This document shows positions 15,360 to 41,442 of a DNA stretch of 64,000 bases, piece by piece. A program made the position numbers and the translations under genes. The stretch covers positions 50,044,284 through 50,108,283 of the forward strand of contig NC_090698.1 of NCBI RefSeq assembly GCF_040954835.1, written 5' to 3'. The DNA comes from Lepisosteus oculatus (taxonomy: Eukaryota > Chordata > Actinopteri > Semionotiformes > Lepisosteidae). A model generated the notes under the pieces. It was not told where the DNA came from and did not search any database. It was given only the letters and a program-made list of their open reading frames with translations. The stretch's first letter is position 1, and every line of letters begins with the position of its first letter.

Positions 15360-16060
15360 ACTCTCTTGCATGATCGAAACCTAATTTATATGAATGATCT
15401 AGATTCTGGCTTTCCTGAGTTTCAAGAACTTGTATAAAAGAATTAGGCCTAGGTCTTTATATTTATTTAGACATATCTTATTCACCTTTTGAACAATGTG
15501 GAGATGGCAAACAGAATATTTTAAGAAATAGTTAAAAAGTACAGAGTTTAAGTCAAATGATGATATGTTAAATCTGTACAATGCACTAGTAAGACCTATT
15601 TTAAATGAGGTCTTACAAGAACATTGTACAGATTGAACATATCATTCCTTGATTCTGGGCAAGCATCTGGCAGATGACATTTAATGTAGATATGTGGAGG
15701 ATATTGCAAGTAAAAAAAAGGTACAGATACAAAATGTGAAACACTGAGCTACAAGAAGATACTTCTGAACAAGACTTGGGTGTCTGTCGACACATCATTT
15801 ACAGCTTCTTGAAAATCTGGGGAAGCAATTCAGATATTCTATGCCATATGCAGTAGTTAAAAATGTAAGACTGATGCACTCGCAAGGTTTCATTAGGAAT
15901 AGTGTACAAATTTGACTTGCAATTTACAGGATAGATAATTCTGTTCTGGAATCAGTCTAGAGAAGAGCAACCAGGTATATTCCTGGGATTCCTGGGAAAG
16001 TCCTATATTGAATGTGTAAAATAACTGACAAAGTTTTCCGAAGTGAAATCAGTTATGATA
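15360..16060 (+). mobile_element. CR1-like LINE remnant: later RT segment
   Basis: A second RT fragment follows the first element's 3' end on the same strand. IYMNDLDSG near 15,388-15,415 corresponds to LYINDLDSGI after the RT catalytic core. At about 15,670-15,790 are WQMTFNVDMWRILQVKKRYR-like and SEQDLGV-like segments, the KFNVDKCKVMHIGK...EKDLGVIVD block of CR1-type pol. At about 15,955-16,010 is a degenerate GAAGAGCAACCAGGTATATT segment. Because these RT parts come after a complete LINE 3' end, this is probably a separate or rearranged insertion. No intact frame survives. Confidence 0.7.
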
Positions 16061-19000
16061 AATATGTTCTATGCTATATGATTAGTATTATGGTAAAACA
16101 TCTTTACATTTCAGTAGGACACATTACCAACCAGAAACTATACCTGCTACTTGATGATTTGTTTTTGTTCCCATTTCATCAAAGGTATGAATAACTCAGG
16201 TGGGCACTGTATCCAAGTACACATCAACTGCGTATATTTCATTCTTCAAATCAGAAAACACATCCTCATATTTTACTTAAAAAAACAAATGCATCCTGAT
16301 GCTGGACTGGCAAGGGTAGCGTCGGGGTTCTATCAAAAGCAGACCAGTCTGAAATTGCAAACAGCAAGCAACAGAAAGTCATACTCTTTCATTTTACTGT
16401 ACATAAAATATACTGTTAAGCATAAACAGTTTATGTCTTGGCTTGGGGGAAGTATAAGTGGTGTATAAAGGTATTAGAACCTCACAATACATGTGAGCAA
16501 AACATGGACAGCCTTACTCTAAATGCCGATTCCACCCGCTGGACTAACGAGAGAGCATTTCAGTCTCATCTGCCCTCACCCCCTTTTTCTGGAACGTCTC
16601 CAGAGTTTCTTCTTTCCTCACCCCTTGTTTCTGGACTGTGCCCAGACTTTCCACATGCATCAAATTATTTGGTGATGCTGTACAGAAATCTGATTTCCAA
16701 CAGAGACCCCACATATATTCGAACCCAGAACTTAACACAATGAAATGGTTGGAAGGCAAGTCAACCAACTGGCAGTCTCACTTATCCTCCAATTTTCAAA
16801 GATTTTTTACACACACTTGGCAAAAACCATAGAGAATCAATCCTTAAAAATCTTACAGATGCCAATGCAGTACCTCATGAATCTGAAAGCCAAGGTCAAT
16901 CTCTTATCTCTGACTTGTTTTGTGGCCTTTAAATAAAGATACATAAATGATGACCATAGGGAAATTATTTCCTGTATGGGTTATGAGCTGCACTATTGCA
17001 ATGATGCATTAAATCCTGATTAGTTTATATTACATCGATATAATTAACCACTGGTATAAAACCCTTTTTCTTTGGTATAAAAACTTTTCAGAGGCATAGC
17101 CACTGTCTTCTGTAAAGGCATTTAACCAATATTATTTACCATTGCTAAATGGAGAGTTGGGATTGATTTTTGATACTATGAATGCACTAGGAGGACAACT
17201 TTTGAAGAGATGGAAAGTAGGCATTTCATCGCCTTGAGCAGGATTGTTATACTAGAAACTTTAAAAAAATGAAAATCAGGACAGAGAACATCAAGAGACA
17301 AGTGGCTGAAAGTCTTAAATCATAGGTCTGTAGTGTTTTAGGGCTTAGAAGACATTCCACTTACTCCATTCAGGTACTGTTTAGGTTTCAATACCATGTG
17401 GTGTTTATCACAGTAAGGAAGTGTTCCAATTTAGACAGGAGAGACGCAAAACTAAGTTGAATATGACTTCTCTGGACGTCAGAAGGAAGATGTTTCTCAC
17501 TTGTACTGTCCTGAGCAAATTCAAAACGAACAGATGAGAAAAGCAGCCTCCTGGCAGCCAGGAGCACCAAGTATAAATTATTGCTCTGACCAAGACTTCT
17601 TTGACACATTCCTTTCTTATACTGCACAGAACAGACATTTGGTATAACAATTGTAAAAAGTAAATAATATACCCCTACTCATAACTGCCTTTTTATAACC
17701 AGGATCTGATAAGGAGAACAGCAAAAAGTTGTTACATTAGGAAACCTGCTCAGGTGATCTCTAGATCTTAAACTTTTTTCATGTTTGTCTTCTGTTTCAT
17801 ATTATAATAGTTTGCATTCATATGGCCAGATAATCTTAAATCGGCATTATATTGTTGGTAAATATGCACTGTTTTAATACATATAGGGACATCTCCAAAA
17901 GAATTGTGTAAATCGGTTACAATCAAATGGATCTGAAAAAAATCAAATTGGGCAAAGAAAATAAAATTCCCAATTAAAGTTGATGAACTGAAGCGAAATG
18001 AGAGTATTCTCTATTAGATTTTTTTTAAATGTTAATCCTTTGTTTTGTCAGTCTTCCACAATACACTGTAGTTTCACGATCTGTCTAGCAAGTGAATGAA
18101 TTACCATATCAATGCCTGTGTTGAATATCTCCCAACACCTTTTGCCCGGGGTGACTGCAATGTGTAAAAGAACTCACCCTCCTGTGGCTTACCAAAAGTG
18201 CAAGCATTCATGATGACTGAAACCTTCAGGTTATACAGCAAGCCGTATTTAATTTTACATTTCAAAACCATGCTGGAATTCCAATTCCCAAGAAACATTA
18301 ACGCGTTGCTGAGATTTTGAAAGTACTGTACTGCTATTCATTCAAATGCTGTAAGCACATTACTAAAACACTTTAGGAAGAAATTTTTAATTTCTCGGAG
18401 AAATAAAATGATTATTGCAAACCTTTATGTGGTTCAAGTGCAGTAAAAACGCAGTCACCTTAATAGTTGGCCTTGAAACTACCGCAGAACGCGCTTGATT
18501 GTTTTTCCAGGAAAACATGTCAGTCAAAAGATATTTCCAAAGTGTGTTATATATAGCAAAGATTTTTTTTACTGGGAAAGTGCTATGATACTAGTTATCC
18601 TTTGTCCCGTCCCCTCCCCCCCAAGCAGTGATGATACCAAATGGTTGAACCCAGGAGCCCCGAAATGAATAACAGGAAATTTAAGCATCTGTCACCTCCC
18701 GTAGAGAGGTAAACGGATTAGCGAATCTGACAAAGGCAAGAGATCACTTTTAAATATGCAACTGATTAACACATTCGTTACAATCGGCCCCTTCAACACT
18801 ATTGGCTCATACTGAACTCTTCTTTTGTTTCCTCTGGTACAGTTCAAAGATAATGATGCATGTTCATCGAGATAATGACAAATTTTCATATATAGTCACA
18901 CAGACGTTCCACAAATATAAAAAAAGGTTCATAGGGACTCTGGTTTCTCTTCATATCGTATCAAACTTTGCTGAGGACTTGTTATCTACATATTCTATAG

Positions 19001-19644
19001 ATATAGCGTTTCCCCTGTATCCTGAATCCACTCTTGCAGTACATTGCGACTTATAACATGAAAATGATCACGCACTGCCTCTCTGTAATATACGTGCGCT
19101 CTCAGCTTTTCAAAGCCTAGCTTCTTTTATTAATATAATAGACAAGCTAAACGCCCTCTCGCTCCTCAGACTCTATGGACCCTTTTGAAAGTGATGCTTG
19201 CAGAGGGCTTTGCAAACGGCCCTGGGTCAGATGTTAACAACCTGAGTTTATCCAGCTCTAAAAGCAATTGTAGTGCTTGTTGAACCGAATCCCAATGTTT
19301 CCTGGACACAGAAGAAGTTGCTTTCAACAGCCAAACACGGAGGAAATAGTACTAAGTACAATACAGAAAATAATACATTATTTACATTGAAAGCTTCTAG
19401 AATACTGTAATGTAAATGAATAAACTACACTCAACCGACAGTTTAATATTTCCATCTGCATCTAAACATGAAATTTCCACTGCCCCCTTTTCGCAAACTT
19501 CCACACGCGACAGAGCATGCCACTCAATGAACCACTATCAAAAAGATTTAGAATTAAGAGTGCCTTATGAAGACGGTGAATGCTTGCTACATATGTGTAG
19601 TACTGTTTGTTCTAGTGTTAAAGGTACAAAAATTCGGAACTTAC
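16061..19644. other. Non-coding stretch, probable intron
   Basis: No exon or RNA gene recognised. It contains a short imperfect direct duplication (16,575-16,654). The remaining sequence is AT-rich with short chance frames only. Confidence 0.45.
16575..16654. repeat. Imperfect tandem duplication, 42-bp period
   Basis: Two adjacent units starting at 16,575 and 16,617 share the pattern CTCACCCC..TTTCTGGA...CC(C/A)AGA(C/G)TTTC. The second copy differs at several bases. No function is apparent. Confidence 0.6.
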
Positions 19645-19738
19645 CTGTGCATCTCGATCTTGGCAGCGATAAAACTAGCACAACCAAAAATTGGAAGAAA
19701 CAGGTCAGAATGCACCGCTTTATCCTTGATTTGCACAT
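19645..19738 (-). CDS. ROR2: Candidate first coding exon with signal peptide (possible ROR2 exon 1)
   Basis: On the minus strand an ATG at 19,738-19,736 opens 31 codons plus one base, ending at a good splice donor (ATGCACAG/GTAAG at 19,645/19,644). The peptide has a basic start (MCKSRIKR), a hydrophobic core (about residues 9-25, including FFQFLVVLVLSL) and a polar end PRSRCT, as in a secretory signal peptide. No in-frame ATG lies just upstream, and the ATG has G at -3. In mammals ROR2, a Wnt5a receptor tyrosine kinase, lies directly downstream of SPTLC1 on the same strand. From memory its first exon also encodes only a signal peptide of about 32 residues and ends in phase 1, as here. Signal peptides diverge fast, so the ROR2 name rests on synteny and exon form, not sequence identity. 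No further ROR2 exon is seen; they would lie left of position 1. Confidence 0.5.
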
Positions 19739-19779
19739 CACTCCACAAAGTTGCGTATGTCTCTGCAAGCTAAAGGCAA

Positions 19780-19794
19780 CTACTGCAATTGCAT
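19780..19794 (-). other. Short upstream ORF before the candidate first exon
   Basis: A four-codon upstream frame (M-Q-L-Q-stop) starts at 19,794 on the minus strand and ends 41 bases before the proposed main ATG. If transcription starts further right, it lies in the 5' UTR and could dampen translation. Confidence 0.35.
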
Positions 19795-19859
19795 CCGATC
19801 TGCAGAGCACAGGCAGCTGAAAGCGTCCCAATAACTTTTTCAAAGAAAACAATTTACTG

Positions 19860-20230
19860 ACCGAATAGTGCACGTTACAAATAGAACAAACAACTTTAGG
19901 TCTTATGTTTTCAGGTGTGTGATAAGGGAAAGTCCTGCCTGTAATATTTTTTTCGAAATAACGAGGAAGAGCATCCCGTGAAATTAAAAGAAAGACCGTA
20001 GATATTCTCTATCCCTTCCCTGTGATTAGTGAATATCCCCCAAAAAAGTGAGCGAAGAAACACTCCATCCACCATGACGTCACATAGCACTCTCCCAGGG
20101 GAGGGCAGCGAACTTTGGGAATCTAATTTAGTAAACCGAATGCGCCCTCTAAGGGCGACAAAGGGCAGTGGCTGAAACTGTTGTTTTAAGATGGCATGTT
20201 GAAAGTTCGTCTTCCCCGCGACCGGGAATT
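19860..20230 (-). promoter_or_regulatory. Candidate promoter with CRE and CTCF-like site
   Basis: This stretch lies just upstream of the candidate minus-strand first exon and appears richer in G+C and CpG than its surroundings. It holds a consensus palindromic cAMP-response element TGACGTCA at 20,075-20,082. A CTCF-core-like CCCTTAGAGGGCG lies on the minus strand at 20,143-20,155, 11 of 13 positions by eye. No TATA box is obvious. That it drives the exon at 19,645-19,738 is inferred from position. Confidence 0.45.
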
Positions 20231-20389
20231 GGATGAACGGAATAGAAAATGCAGTTTAAATAAGACCAAAAAGATTTGACGATCGTTAGTCACCCTGTGG
20301 CAGACCAAATAATGCAAAAATAATTTACGAAATTTGTTTAAATTCATTAGAGGATGAATTCATTTTAAAACTTTCTTTGGGTTAGAAAA

Positions 20390-20600
20390 TTGTATTTTAT
20401 TGGAACTCCATGGGATATCTATTAGGACAATAAGAAAGTCATAAAGGTTATAAATGAGAGGCAATAAAGGAGACCCATCTAGCCTGTTTGGTAAGTACTT
20501 ATTAGGATGAGATTTGAGGATCTCCTCCGGCCGTTTTTTGAAAGAAGCCAACATTACAGTTTCAACAACATGGTAAGCTTACTCATTACACTTAAACCTT
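20390..20600 (-). mobile_element. CR1-like LINE 3' end, diverged
   Basis: Minus-strand copy of the family tail also seen at 15.2 and 21.2 kb. The plus strand shows GAGACCCATCTAGCCTGTTT, GATCTCCTCCGGCCGTTTTT and TTTCAACAACATGG in the family order. The minus strand codes for LASFKKRPEEIL, matching the LASFKKWLDEI seen at 44.0 kb. Boundaries are approximate. Confidence 0.6.
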
Positions 20601-21119
20601 TTGCATATAAAAGCACGTACTGTTTCCAGATTTAAATGTACTGGCACATAGTTTAACTTGTATCCTAATAATAACAGGGATCCAGATTCCCAGTACAAGT
20701 CAATTAGTGTACACACTGCAATTTGTCCATCAATGTACTATAAGATTCTTAATCATAATGAATTGAAAAACACTGGAAACCACATATGTAGCTCTGTAAC
20801 GCCACACTGTACTCTTTCTCTTTAAATTACTCAAAATCGTTATAAAACAGCATGCTTCAATGGGCTCTCAAATATATCAGATTGACAGAGAAGCGGTTTC
20901 TTCAGGAGCTTAAACTTCTTAGGTTCTGAGATTCGAAGACAAAGAAACTGTCGGTACAGACAGGTGCACACCTGACACACACAGGGACTGGAGTCGCTCT
21001 AGCAAGTCTAGCATCCAACAGAAAGCCTACGCATGTCCTCCTTCTATAGACACTCTGTGGATGTAGTAAATGATGGCTCAAGGTGAAGTCAAGGCCTCCA
21101 TCATGAGTCGGTGTCTTTA
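20601..21119. other. Intergenic, nothing recognised
   Basis: AT-rich sequence between two LINE tails; no exon or clear repeat seen. Confidence 0.4.
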
Positions 21120-21280
21120 TTTCTGCAAGGAAGACTCCCATGAACATAAACATTACAAATGAGAAGAGGCCTTTCAGCCCAGCATGCTCTTTGGTTTCTG
21201 GTAGCTGATTGATCTAAGGATCTCGCCCAACCTTTTCTTGAAAGAAGGTATCAGCTTCAACAACATGGCTGGCTATCGTA
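21120..21280 (-). mobile_element. CR1-like LINE 3' end
   Basis: The plus strand shows ATGAGAAGAGGCCTTTCAGC, TAGCTGATTGATCTAAGGAT, TTTTCTTGAAAGAAGG and CTTCAACAACATGGCTGG. This is the reverse complement of the family tail that reads in the plus sense at 15.2 and 44.0 kb. No coding potential survives. Confidence 0.65.
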
Positions 21281-21964
21281 ATCCAGAATCACACAATCTC
21301 CTTGGAGTTGCTAATACTGCTGAAAGGGGACTTGTGATGGGCCACCATGGACCTACTACACCACACACAACTTGTAGATCGAGCAAGAGCTCCACCTCCC
21401 CAAAACTAAAGCCAGTGCAGTGTATTTCCAGCCCCAGAGTGGACAACTCTTGGGTCTCAGTGCATAGTTGGTGCACAGTGCTGCCACTCTCAGCACTCAC
21501 CTACTGTGCATGTAAACACAATTTGCCAGCCACTCTCGCCAGGTCCCAGTGACCTCCGAAGGTGGTACAGAACAGCATCTCCCACCTGCAGAGAGATCCA
21601 GAGTGTTGCCAGTCTTTAAACTACCGTGGAGCTAAATCACACTTTCAATACCTCAAAGGCTTGCTGGAAACTTTCAATCCACTTAAGTGGAGCTCTTTTG
21701 CCTGTGACTCTCTGTAGCAGACTGGCTAACACGGAAATCAGTTGCTGGATGGATCCCTGGGACAGGTGAGCTTTTTAGGAAAGTCTCAGATGGACACCAA
21801 GTTTTTTGAAAAGATCCATGCTTGATGCTTACAAGATGGAGAAGAAACTCTTAATACTGATCTCCGAAGGGCCCACAAGACCACTGAGATGCTGAGTCCT
21901 TAAGCAGGGACCAGACACCCCTCTATATTCTTGTGTGTTGGGGTGTAAACCATCCTTCTATCTC
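21281..21964. other. Unclassified block, possibly repetitive
   Basis: Appears richer in G+C than its neighbours, with overlapping open frames on both strands (104 codons plus, 75 codons minus from about 21,240-21,552). Neither frame has a recognisable domain. Because it is wedged between a LINE tail and a SINE, it may be an inner part of an unrecognised repeat. Confidence 0.35.
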
Positions 21965-22300
21965 ATAATTGCTTCATTTAATTTAGGATCCCAAGGGAGC
22001 TGGAACCTATCCTGGAAAGCTTTGGGTGCAAGCCAGGATAAACCCGGGTAGGGATGCCAATCCATCCCAGGGAACACACAGACACAAATATGCACACACT
22101 CACACCAGGGCCAATTTTCTTAGAAGCCGAATAACCTACCAGTGTGTCTTTGGACTGTGAGAGGAAACTAGAGCACCCAGCAAAAACGCATGCGAACTTG
22201 GGGAGCACATACAAACTCAATGCAGATAGCACCCCAGGTCTGGAATTAAACCCGGGGCCCCAGTGCTGCAAGGCAGCAATGCTAACCACAATAATAAGGG
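21965..22300 (-). repeat. DANA-like tRNA-type SINE
   Basis: Nearly full-length minus-strand copy. Read on the minus strand it has GGTTAGCATTGCTGCCTTGC, a box-B-like GGTTTAATTCCAGACC, GGGGTGCTATCTGC, CACAGTCCAAAGACACACTG and GATGGATTGGCATCC. Spacing follows zebrafish DANA-type SINEs. It is the best-preserved of the minus-strand copies here (also 24.6, 32.5 and 54.1 kb). Confidence 0.75.
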
Positions 22301-24619
22301 CACAAAATTAATTGTACAATAACTCAATGCAGGTAAGCAGTTTCCAGAGGCCTAGGTCAGATTGAAGGATTGTTGGCACAGTCCTCTGTAACTATTCACC
22401 CATATGAAGTCTCTTGGTAAAGCAGACATGGGAACCCGGATTGGCTTGTGAAGTCAGTTGTGAACCACAGATAGACAAAATTGGTGCTGACCATTCCTAG
22501 ACACATACTGTATGCTGAACCTCTTTCTTTGGAAGAGAGAAAAAGTAATGTTCCCAGGCAAACAGCTGTAGTTTTTATATTTGAAGATTTGCTTTTGCAT
22601 TTTCTTGTTGAATCTGCCAAGTAGAGCTTGTATTTATGGTATACACTATTAGCTTTAAACAACCACTTCTCACAATTTTGCAGAGAACAGACTGCTCTCT
22701 TTTACTTCTTTAAACTGATGTGCCCATGGTTAGTTGCAGTAAGACTGGTACATGTTTGAGGTGGATGTGAGGGACTGGAAAAGGCCTGGGCTCAGGGACT
22801 CATAATTTTACAAAAACTATTATCAAAAATAGTTTTTGTGTTTGTTAAATGTTGCAAATATATATTCATTTTTCTATTGCATTTGTGCCATCCCACCATG
22901 CCAAGTAACTAAAGAAACTATGCAAACCACTTGGGTTTTTTTTCTCATTCCTGACTACAGGGGTCTCGTTAACTGGATTTTGGTGTCCGGACGATTTTTT
23001 TACTTTTACCTCAGAAACCAACCCCATACCCCTGCCAGCCTAATTGTGCAATTAGGAAAGGTGACTTTCTTATATAAGAGTATCTATTTTGTAACAATAT
23101 TGTAGTTCACAGAAAAGAGGACTAAAGTTTCTGAAGATACACAAATATTCTGACTATGTTTGATATTTCTGGCGCCTGATGGATCTCAAAGTGTGAAATT
23201 GCTTTCCAGAGTCCCGGAGTTGTAGTCGGGGTCTGATTGAGAAGCTTATCATTGCACCCACTCTTATATTCCCTGACTGCACAAAGCTGTACATTCTGCA
23301 CGTAGATACCTGCATGGCGTGACTTGGAACAATTCTATATCAAATACCCCCAGGGCTGAGCACATGTGGCTTATGGCAGCAGAAACTTATCCACCTCAGA
23401 AAGGAACTATCTGATCCATAAAGTGGGAATTTTTGGTGCTAAAATGTGTAGCAGTGTGTCGATTTCGCACCTGGAATAATATTGAGAATTGCACTATGAG
23501 GGTGTATTAACTCAACGGTGTATATTCTGAAATCAGCTTGATGCAAATGCACATTAATGATAAACGGCCTGTATGCAAGCTGTATACAACTTCAGGAGAT
23601 GGTACTGTTCGGGATACCATAACATTGATATGGGCTTTATCCCAACATATCAGCTGACTGCATGTAGATGAAAACCTCAGCACCAGGGACACTAGCATTT
23701 TGTAAGCTTGCTGAAATGCAAGCAGGGGACATAATACTATGGCTACTAATACACTTGGTTTTGAGTATTTTCCAGAGTTAGGTGGAAAGAAAAAAAGGAA
23801 ACTGGGGTTGGAAGGGCCAGGTTTCAGAAATTCCTCCTACAGTATCTCAAGCTGACAACACAGCTCCAGATGCCTCTACTGTAAATGTGTGTTTGCACCA
23901 TGGAAGGCAACAATATGATACACGTGTCTGCAATTCCTCTCCAACTGTATTGTACAATCTACTGTAGTAATCTCTAATCTTGGGCGTTCCAAATGATTCC
24001 CAGAGGTTTAATCAGTCTTCCACCAGGAGTTAAAGATTAACTCACTCATTTCAACCACTTTCACTAAATTAAGAACTTAGTCTGATAAAGGGTTACAGTA
24101 AGATAGAGACTAACCTAGCAGAAATTGGTCACAAGGCAGGACTCACCCTGGATATGATGCTGTCCCACTTTAATGATGCCATTTAACCTAGACAGCTTGT
24201 TTTTGGATTATGGCAAGAAACCAAACCATAAAGAAAAGGCCAATTGAAGTCCGAGTCCAAGAACTGTGGAGCAGCAGCACCAATAACTGTGCCACTGACC
24301 TGCCCATATTCATGCCTAAATAATATTTCTTCAGGTCACTGAGAGATGGTTTGTAATCCAGAACACATTGAAGGCCCATGTACATGTAAGCCCTATATAT
24401 ACATACCTACAGATGGCATCTGTAACATCTTTACATCTGATAACTATGCTGCCTATTAATCATCCCTGTTGGACAGTCATACTGTAGGTCTTTGCAGAAA
24501 TGTAATAAAATTCCTCTGTTGGATTTGCTCCTGTTTGATGAAAACTATTCTGAGAACTTTTAATTCACGATTGATTTGCTGTTTTAAAAAAGAACAGCCT
24601 GGACAAAACACCATTCCAA
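22301..24619. other. Intergenic, no gene recognised
   Basis: No exon, RNA gene or well-defined repeat is recognised between the SINE copies. Frames are 89 codons or fewer and look random. Confidence 0.45.
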
Positions 24620-24770
24620 CTCTTTGGACTGTGGGATAGAATTGGATAACCCAGAGGAAACCCATGTGAGTAAAGCAAACTCCACACAGATAGCACCCAA
24701 GGAACTGAACGCAGGGCTTCAATACTGCAAGACAGCAATGCTAACCACTGTGTGTCCATGCCACCCATCT
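24620..24770 (-). repeat. DANA-like SINE fragment
   Basis: The plus strand shows TTTGGACTGTGGGATAG, AACCCAGAGGAAACCCATG, CTCCACACAGATAGCACCC and GACAGCAATGCTAACCACTG. This is the reverse complement of the 5' half of the SINE family at 21,965-22,300. Confidence 0.7.
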
Positions 24771-25085
24771 TATTATATTTATCGTAAATATACAATATGT
24801 ACATTTGAATTCAGCATTAAAAAAGCACTTTGTCACAGTTGTGAAATATGCCTTACTTTGGAAAGGGAGAAAGTTTTAATAATGTGTATTTCGGAGTTAA
24901 AAATCTGGACATGTATAAAGAAAACAGACAAAGCATTTTGCAAATTCTCCTTTTCTGGTGTCCGTGGATATGTCCATCCCTACACCGTTAACAAGGACCA
25001 GATGTAAAAGCCAAAACAAACCATGTCAATGTGTGATAAAACATGGATCTTATTTCAGTCATACAAACTCAATCTTACTATATTT

Positions 25086-26549
25086 ATAGTTTTTCTATTT
25101 TTATTTGATCAAATAAAACATCCCTGAAAAGCTACATATTTGACTAATTTGGAAGCAATATACCTATTTTTAATAATATTCTATTCTTGATTTTGCTTTA
25201 ACGACTTATTTAGTGAAAGCAAAGAATTGAAATGTAAAGTCTGAATGGAAATCATTGCAAGAACAAGTTATTATTTCAAATATTTTAATGTAAACAACAT
25301 GGAAGTGTTGTTTTTTAATCAAATAAGATTCCGTCTAACCCATAGTATTGTTAGCAGCAAAAAAGGCACATTCGCTGTAAACTGCATATTTGATAGTGTT
25401 GTGTAAAAACATTAATTTGGACAACATAAGCATAATATCCTCAAAAATAAAAAACTTTAAAATTCTATCATTTGTCACGGATACTGATATACAAAATGGT
25501 ATAGAACTTAACCTAAGGCTTTTATAACTTAAATCTTCATAATCATGAAGACATGGAAAGTTTTTAAGAAAAAAAAAAGATAATGCAATACATTAAGGCT
25601 ATATAAATGTGACACTATACCAAATATTCATAACAAAGTCATCCTATCAGTGTTTGGAAAAAATCTGTTTTATGAACAACAAAAAAAAGCAAATCAAATA
25701 TGCACGTTAAAAATGCAGCAAAACACAAAGTAAAAATTCACAAACTGGCCATATTGACACTGCCAAAACATAAAACAATTAACCTCAAGAGTCTAAAACA
25801 TTCAGAGTGAAACACCAATATTAATGCTGCTAATTTGACATGTTTTTTTATTAGACTTGTCCGTTCCCTGGAATTATTAATTGCACAACAACATAGACAA
25901 GTAGATTTTTATTTAAAAAATGTTTCATACTTGATAAAACAGCTTTCTGTAAGAGCTTCTGTGAACTATCTATTTGGAAAGTAGATTTCAAGATCAAATA
26001 TGTCATTAAAGAAAAAAAAATACTCAATTTAGTTTTCCTTTAATATGAATAAAATAACTTAGTAAAGCAAAACGTGGTATCTGACAAAATATTTATAAAA
26101 GATTACATACATACAGAATTCAATTTATCTTCCCATTAGGTTGAAAAGCATGCTCTACAGGAATGAAAACTTGCTATTAATCAAAGACAGACTGTGTCTG
26201 AAAGCAACAGACCACAGATTTATGAAGACTAGGAACCAGTATGGAAAGACAGCCTTTCAAAATAGTTTTTGTATGGCTTTGTCAAAACCAGCTAGGAAGA
26301 AAAACAAAGTAAGTGGTGCAAACAGACCAATTTCACATATTTTAAAAATAGTATTTTGCACACCCCAGCATATTAAACACTCATTAAATAAGCGTTACAG
26401 TGTTTGTGTACGATATGAAAAAGTTCTGTTGGACAGTCCTGCAACATGCTTCCCAAATAACCCAGCTAATTTTAAGATGACATCAGAAATTTCTGGAGAA
26501 CTTTTAAATACTCCAGCTCTTTCCCCATCCACGACTGTCTGAAGGCAGC
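25086..26549 (-). other. SPTLC1: Probable SPTLC1 3' UTR with poly(A) signal
   Basis: AT-rich sequence directly downstream of the SPTLC1 stop on the minus strand. A canonical AATAAA on the minus strand lies at 25,105-25,100; a nearer alternative is at 25,913-25,908. Using the farther signal gives a 3' UTR of about 1.45 kb, similar to my recollection for human SPTLC1. The exact end is inferred. A 133-codon plus-strand frame inside (26,141-26,542) has no recognisable domain. Confidence 0.45.
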
Positions 26550-40781
<14,232 letters not shown>

Positions 40782-40860
40782 CTTGGTATGCTAACCACGT
40801 GACGGAAACGACGTTTCAATATCTCGCCGCAATAGCAGCGCGCATGCGTATTTGAAAGTT
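40782..40860 (-). promoter_or_regulatory. SPTLC1: SPTLC1 5' UTR and core promoter
   Basis: Just upstream of the SPTLC1 start the sequence is CpG-rich. It contains an E-box CACGTG at 40,796-40,801 (extended CCACGTGAC, a USF/TFE3-type site), an ETS-like CGGAAA at 40,803-40,808 and an NRF1-like GCGCATGCGT at 40,840-40,849. The start codon lies in AAGATGGCG, a YY1-type motif. No TATA box is seen. This is the pattern of a housekeeping promoter; factor binding is inferred from motifs only. Confidence 0.65.
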
Positions 40861-41228
40861 TAGGGAAGCCTGCAATCTTGATTTTCGAAAGCTGTGGAAA
40901 CGCATGTCTTTCTTGTAAAAGTTATACAGTAGAGTAGGTGATTCTTGTATGCATTTGACCACCAAAAGAGTATATTGTTTTAATAGTGCTGATCAGACAT
41001 AAAGTAGGTTTAGGCGCTGTTTTTAGGAGTAATTATGATTACAACCCTAAAAAACCCTAAAGAACCCTATAAAACACTATTGCACGTCATTCGTAAAGAT
41101 TGTTTAACAAACACGTAAACTAAACATATTTTTTTTATTTTACAAGCACAATACAAACATTTGAACTATTTTGCATTTTTTATATTATATAAATAGTAGA
41201 CTTTACGCTGAATTTATAAATATATTTA

Positions 41229-41442
41229 CAGTGCCTTGCGAAAGTATTCGGCCCCCTTGAACTTTTCAACCTTTTGCCACATTTCAGGCTTCAAACATAA
41301 AGATATAATTTTTTTATTTTATGTGAAGAATCACCAACAAGTGGGACACAATTGTGAAGTGGAACGAAATCTATTGGATTTTTGAAACTTTTTTAACTAA
41401 TAAAAAAATGAAAAGTGGGGCGTGCAAAATTATTCGGCCCCT
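41229..41442. repeat. Left terminal inverted repeat of Tc1
   Basis: Begins CAGTGCCTTGCG. The outer direct repeat is at about 41,237-41,257 and the inner one at about 41,424-41,442. It pairs with 42,633-42,846. Confidence 0.93.

Noticed and set aside
19565..19873. 102-codon minus-strand frame taken as one protein from 19,873
   Set aside because: Its first codon is GTG, not ATG, and a strong splice donor interrupts it at 19,644. The internal ATG at 19,738 with that donor is a better model.
22200..22290. tRNA gene on the minus strand
   Set aside because: A box-B-like sequence is present, but it lies in the head of a DANA-like SINE and no cloverleaf or anticodon arm can be drawn.
26141..26542. 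133-codon plus-strand frame antisense to the SPTLC1 3' UTR
   Set aside because: Low-complexity, domain-free translation overlapping an AT-rich UTR; best explained by chance.
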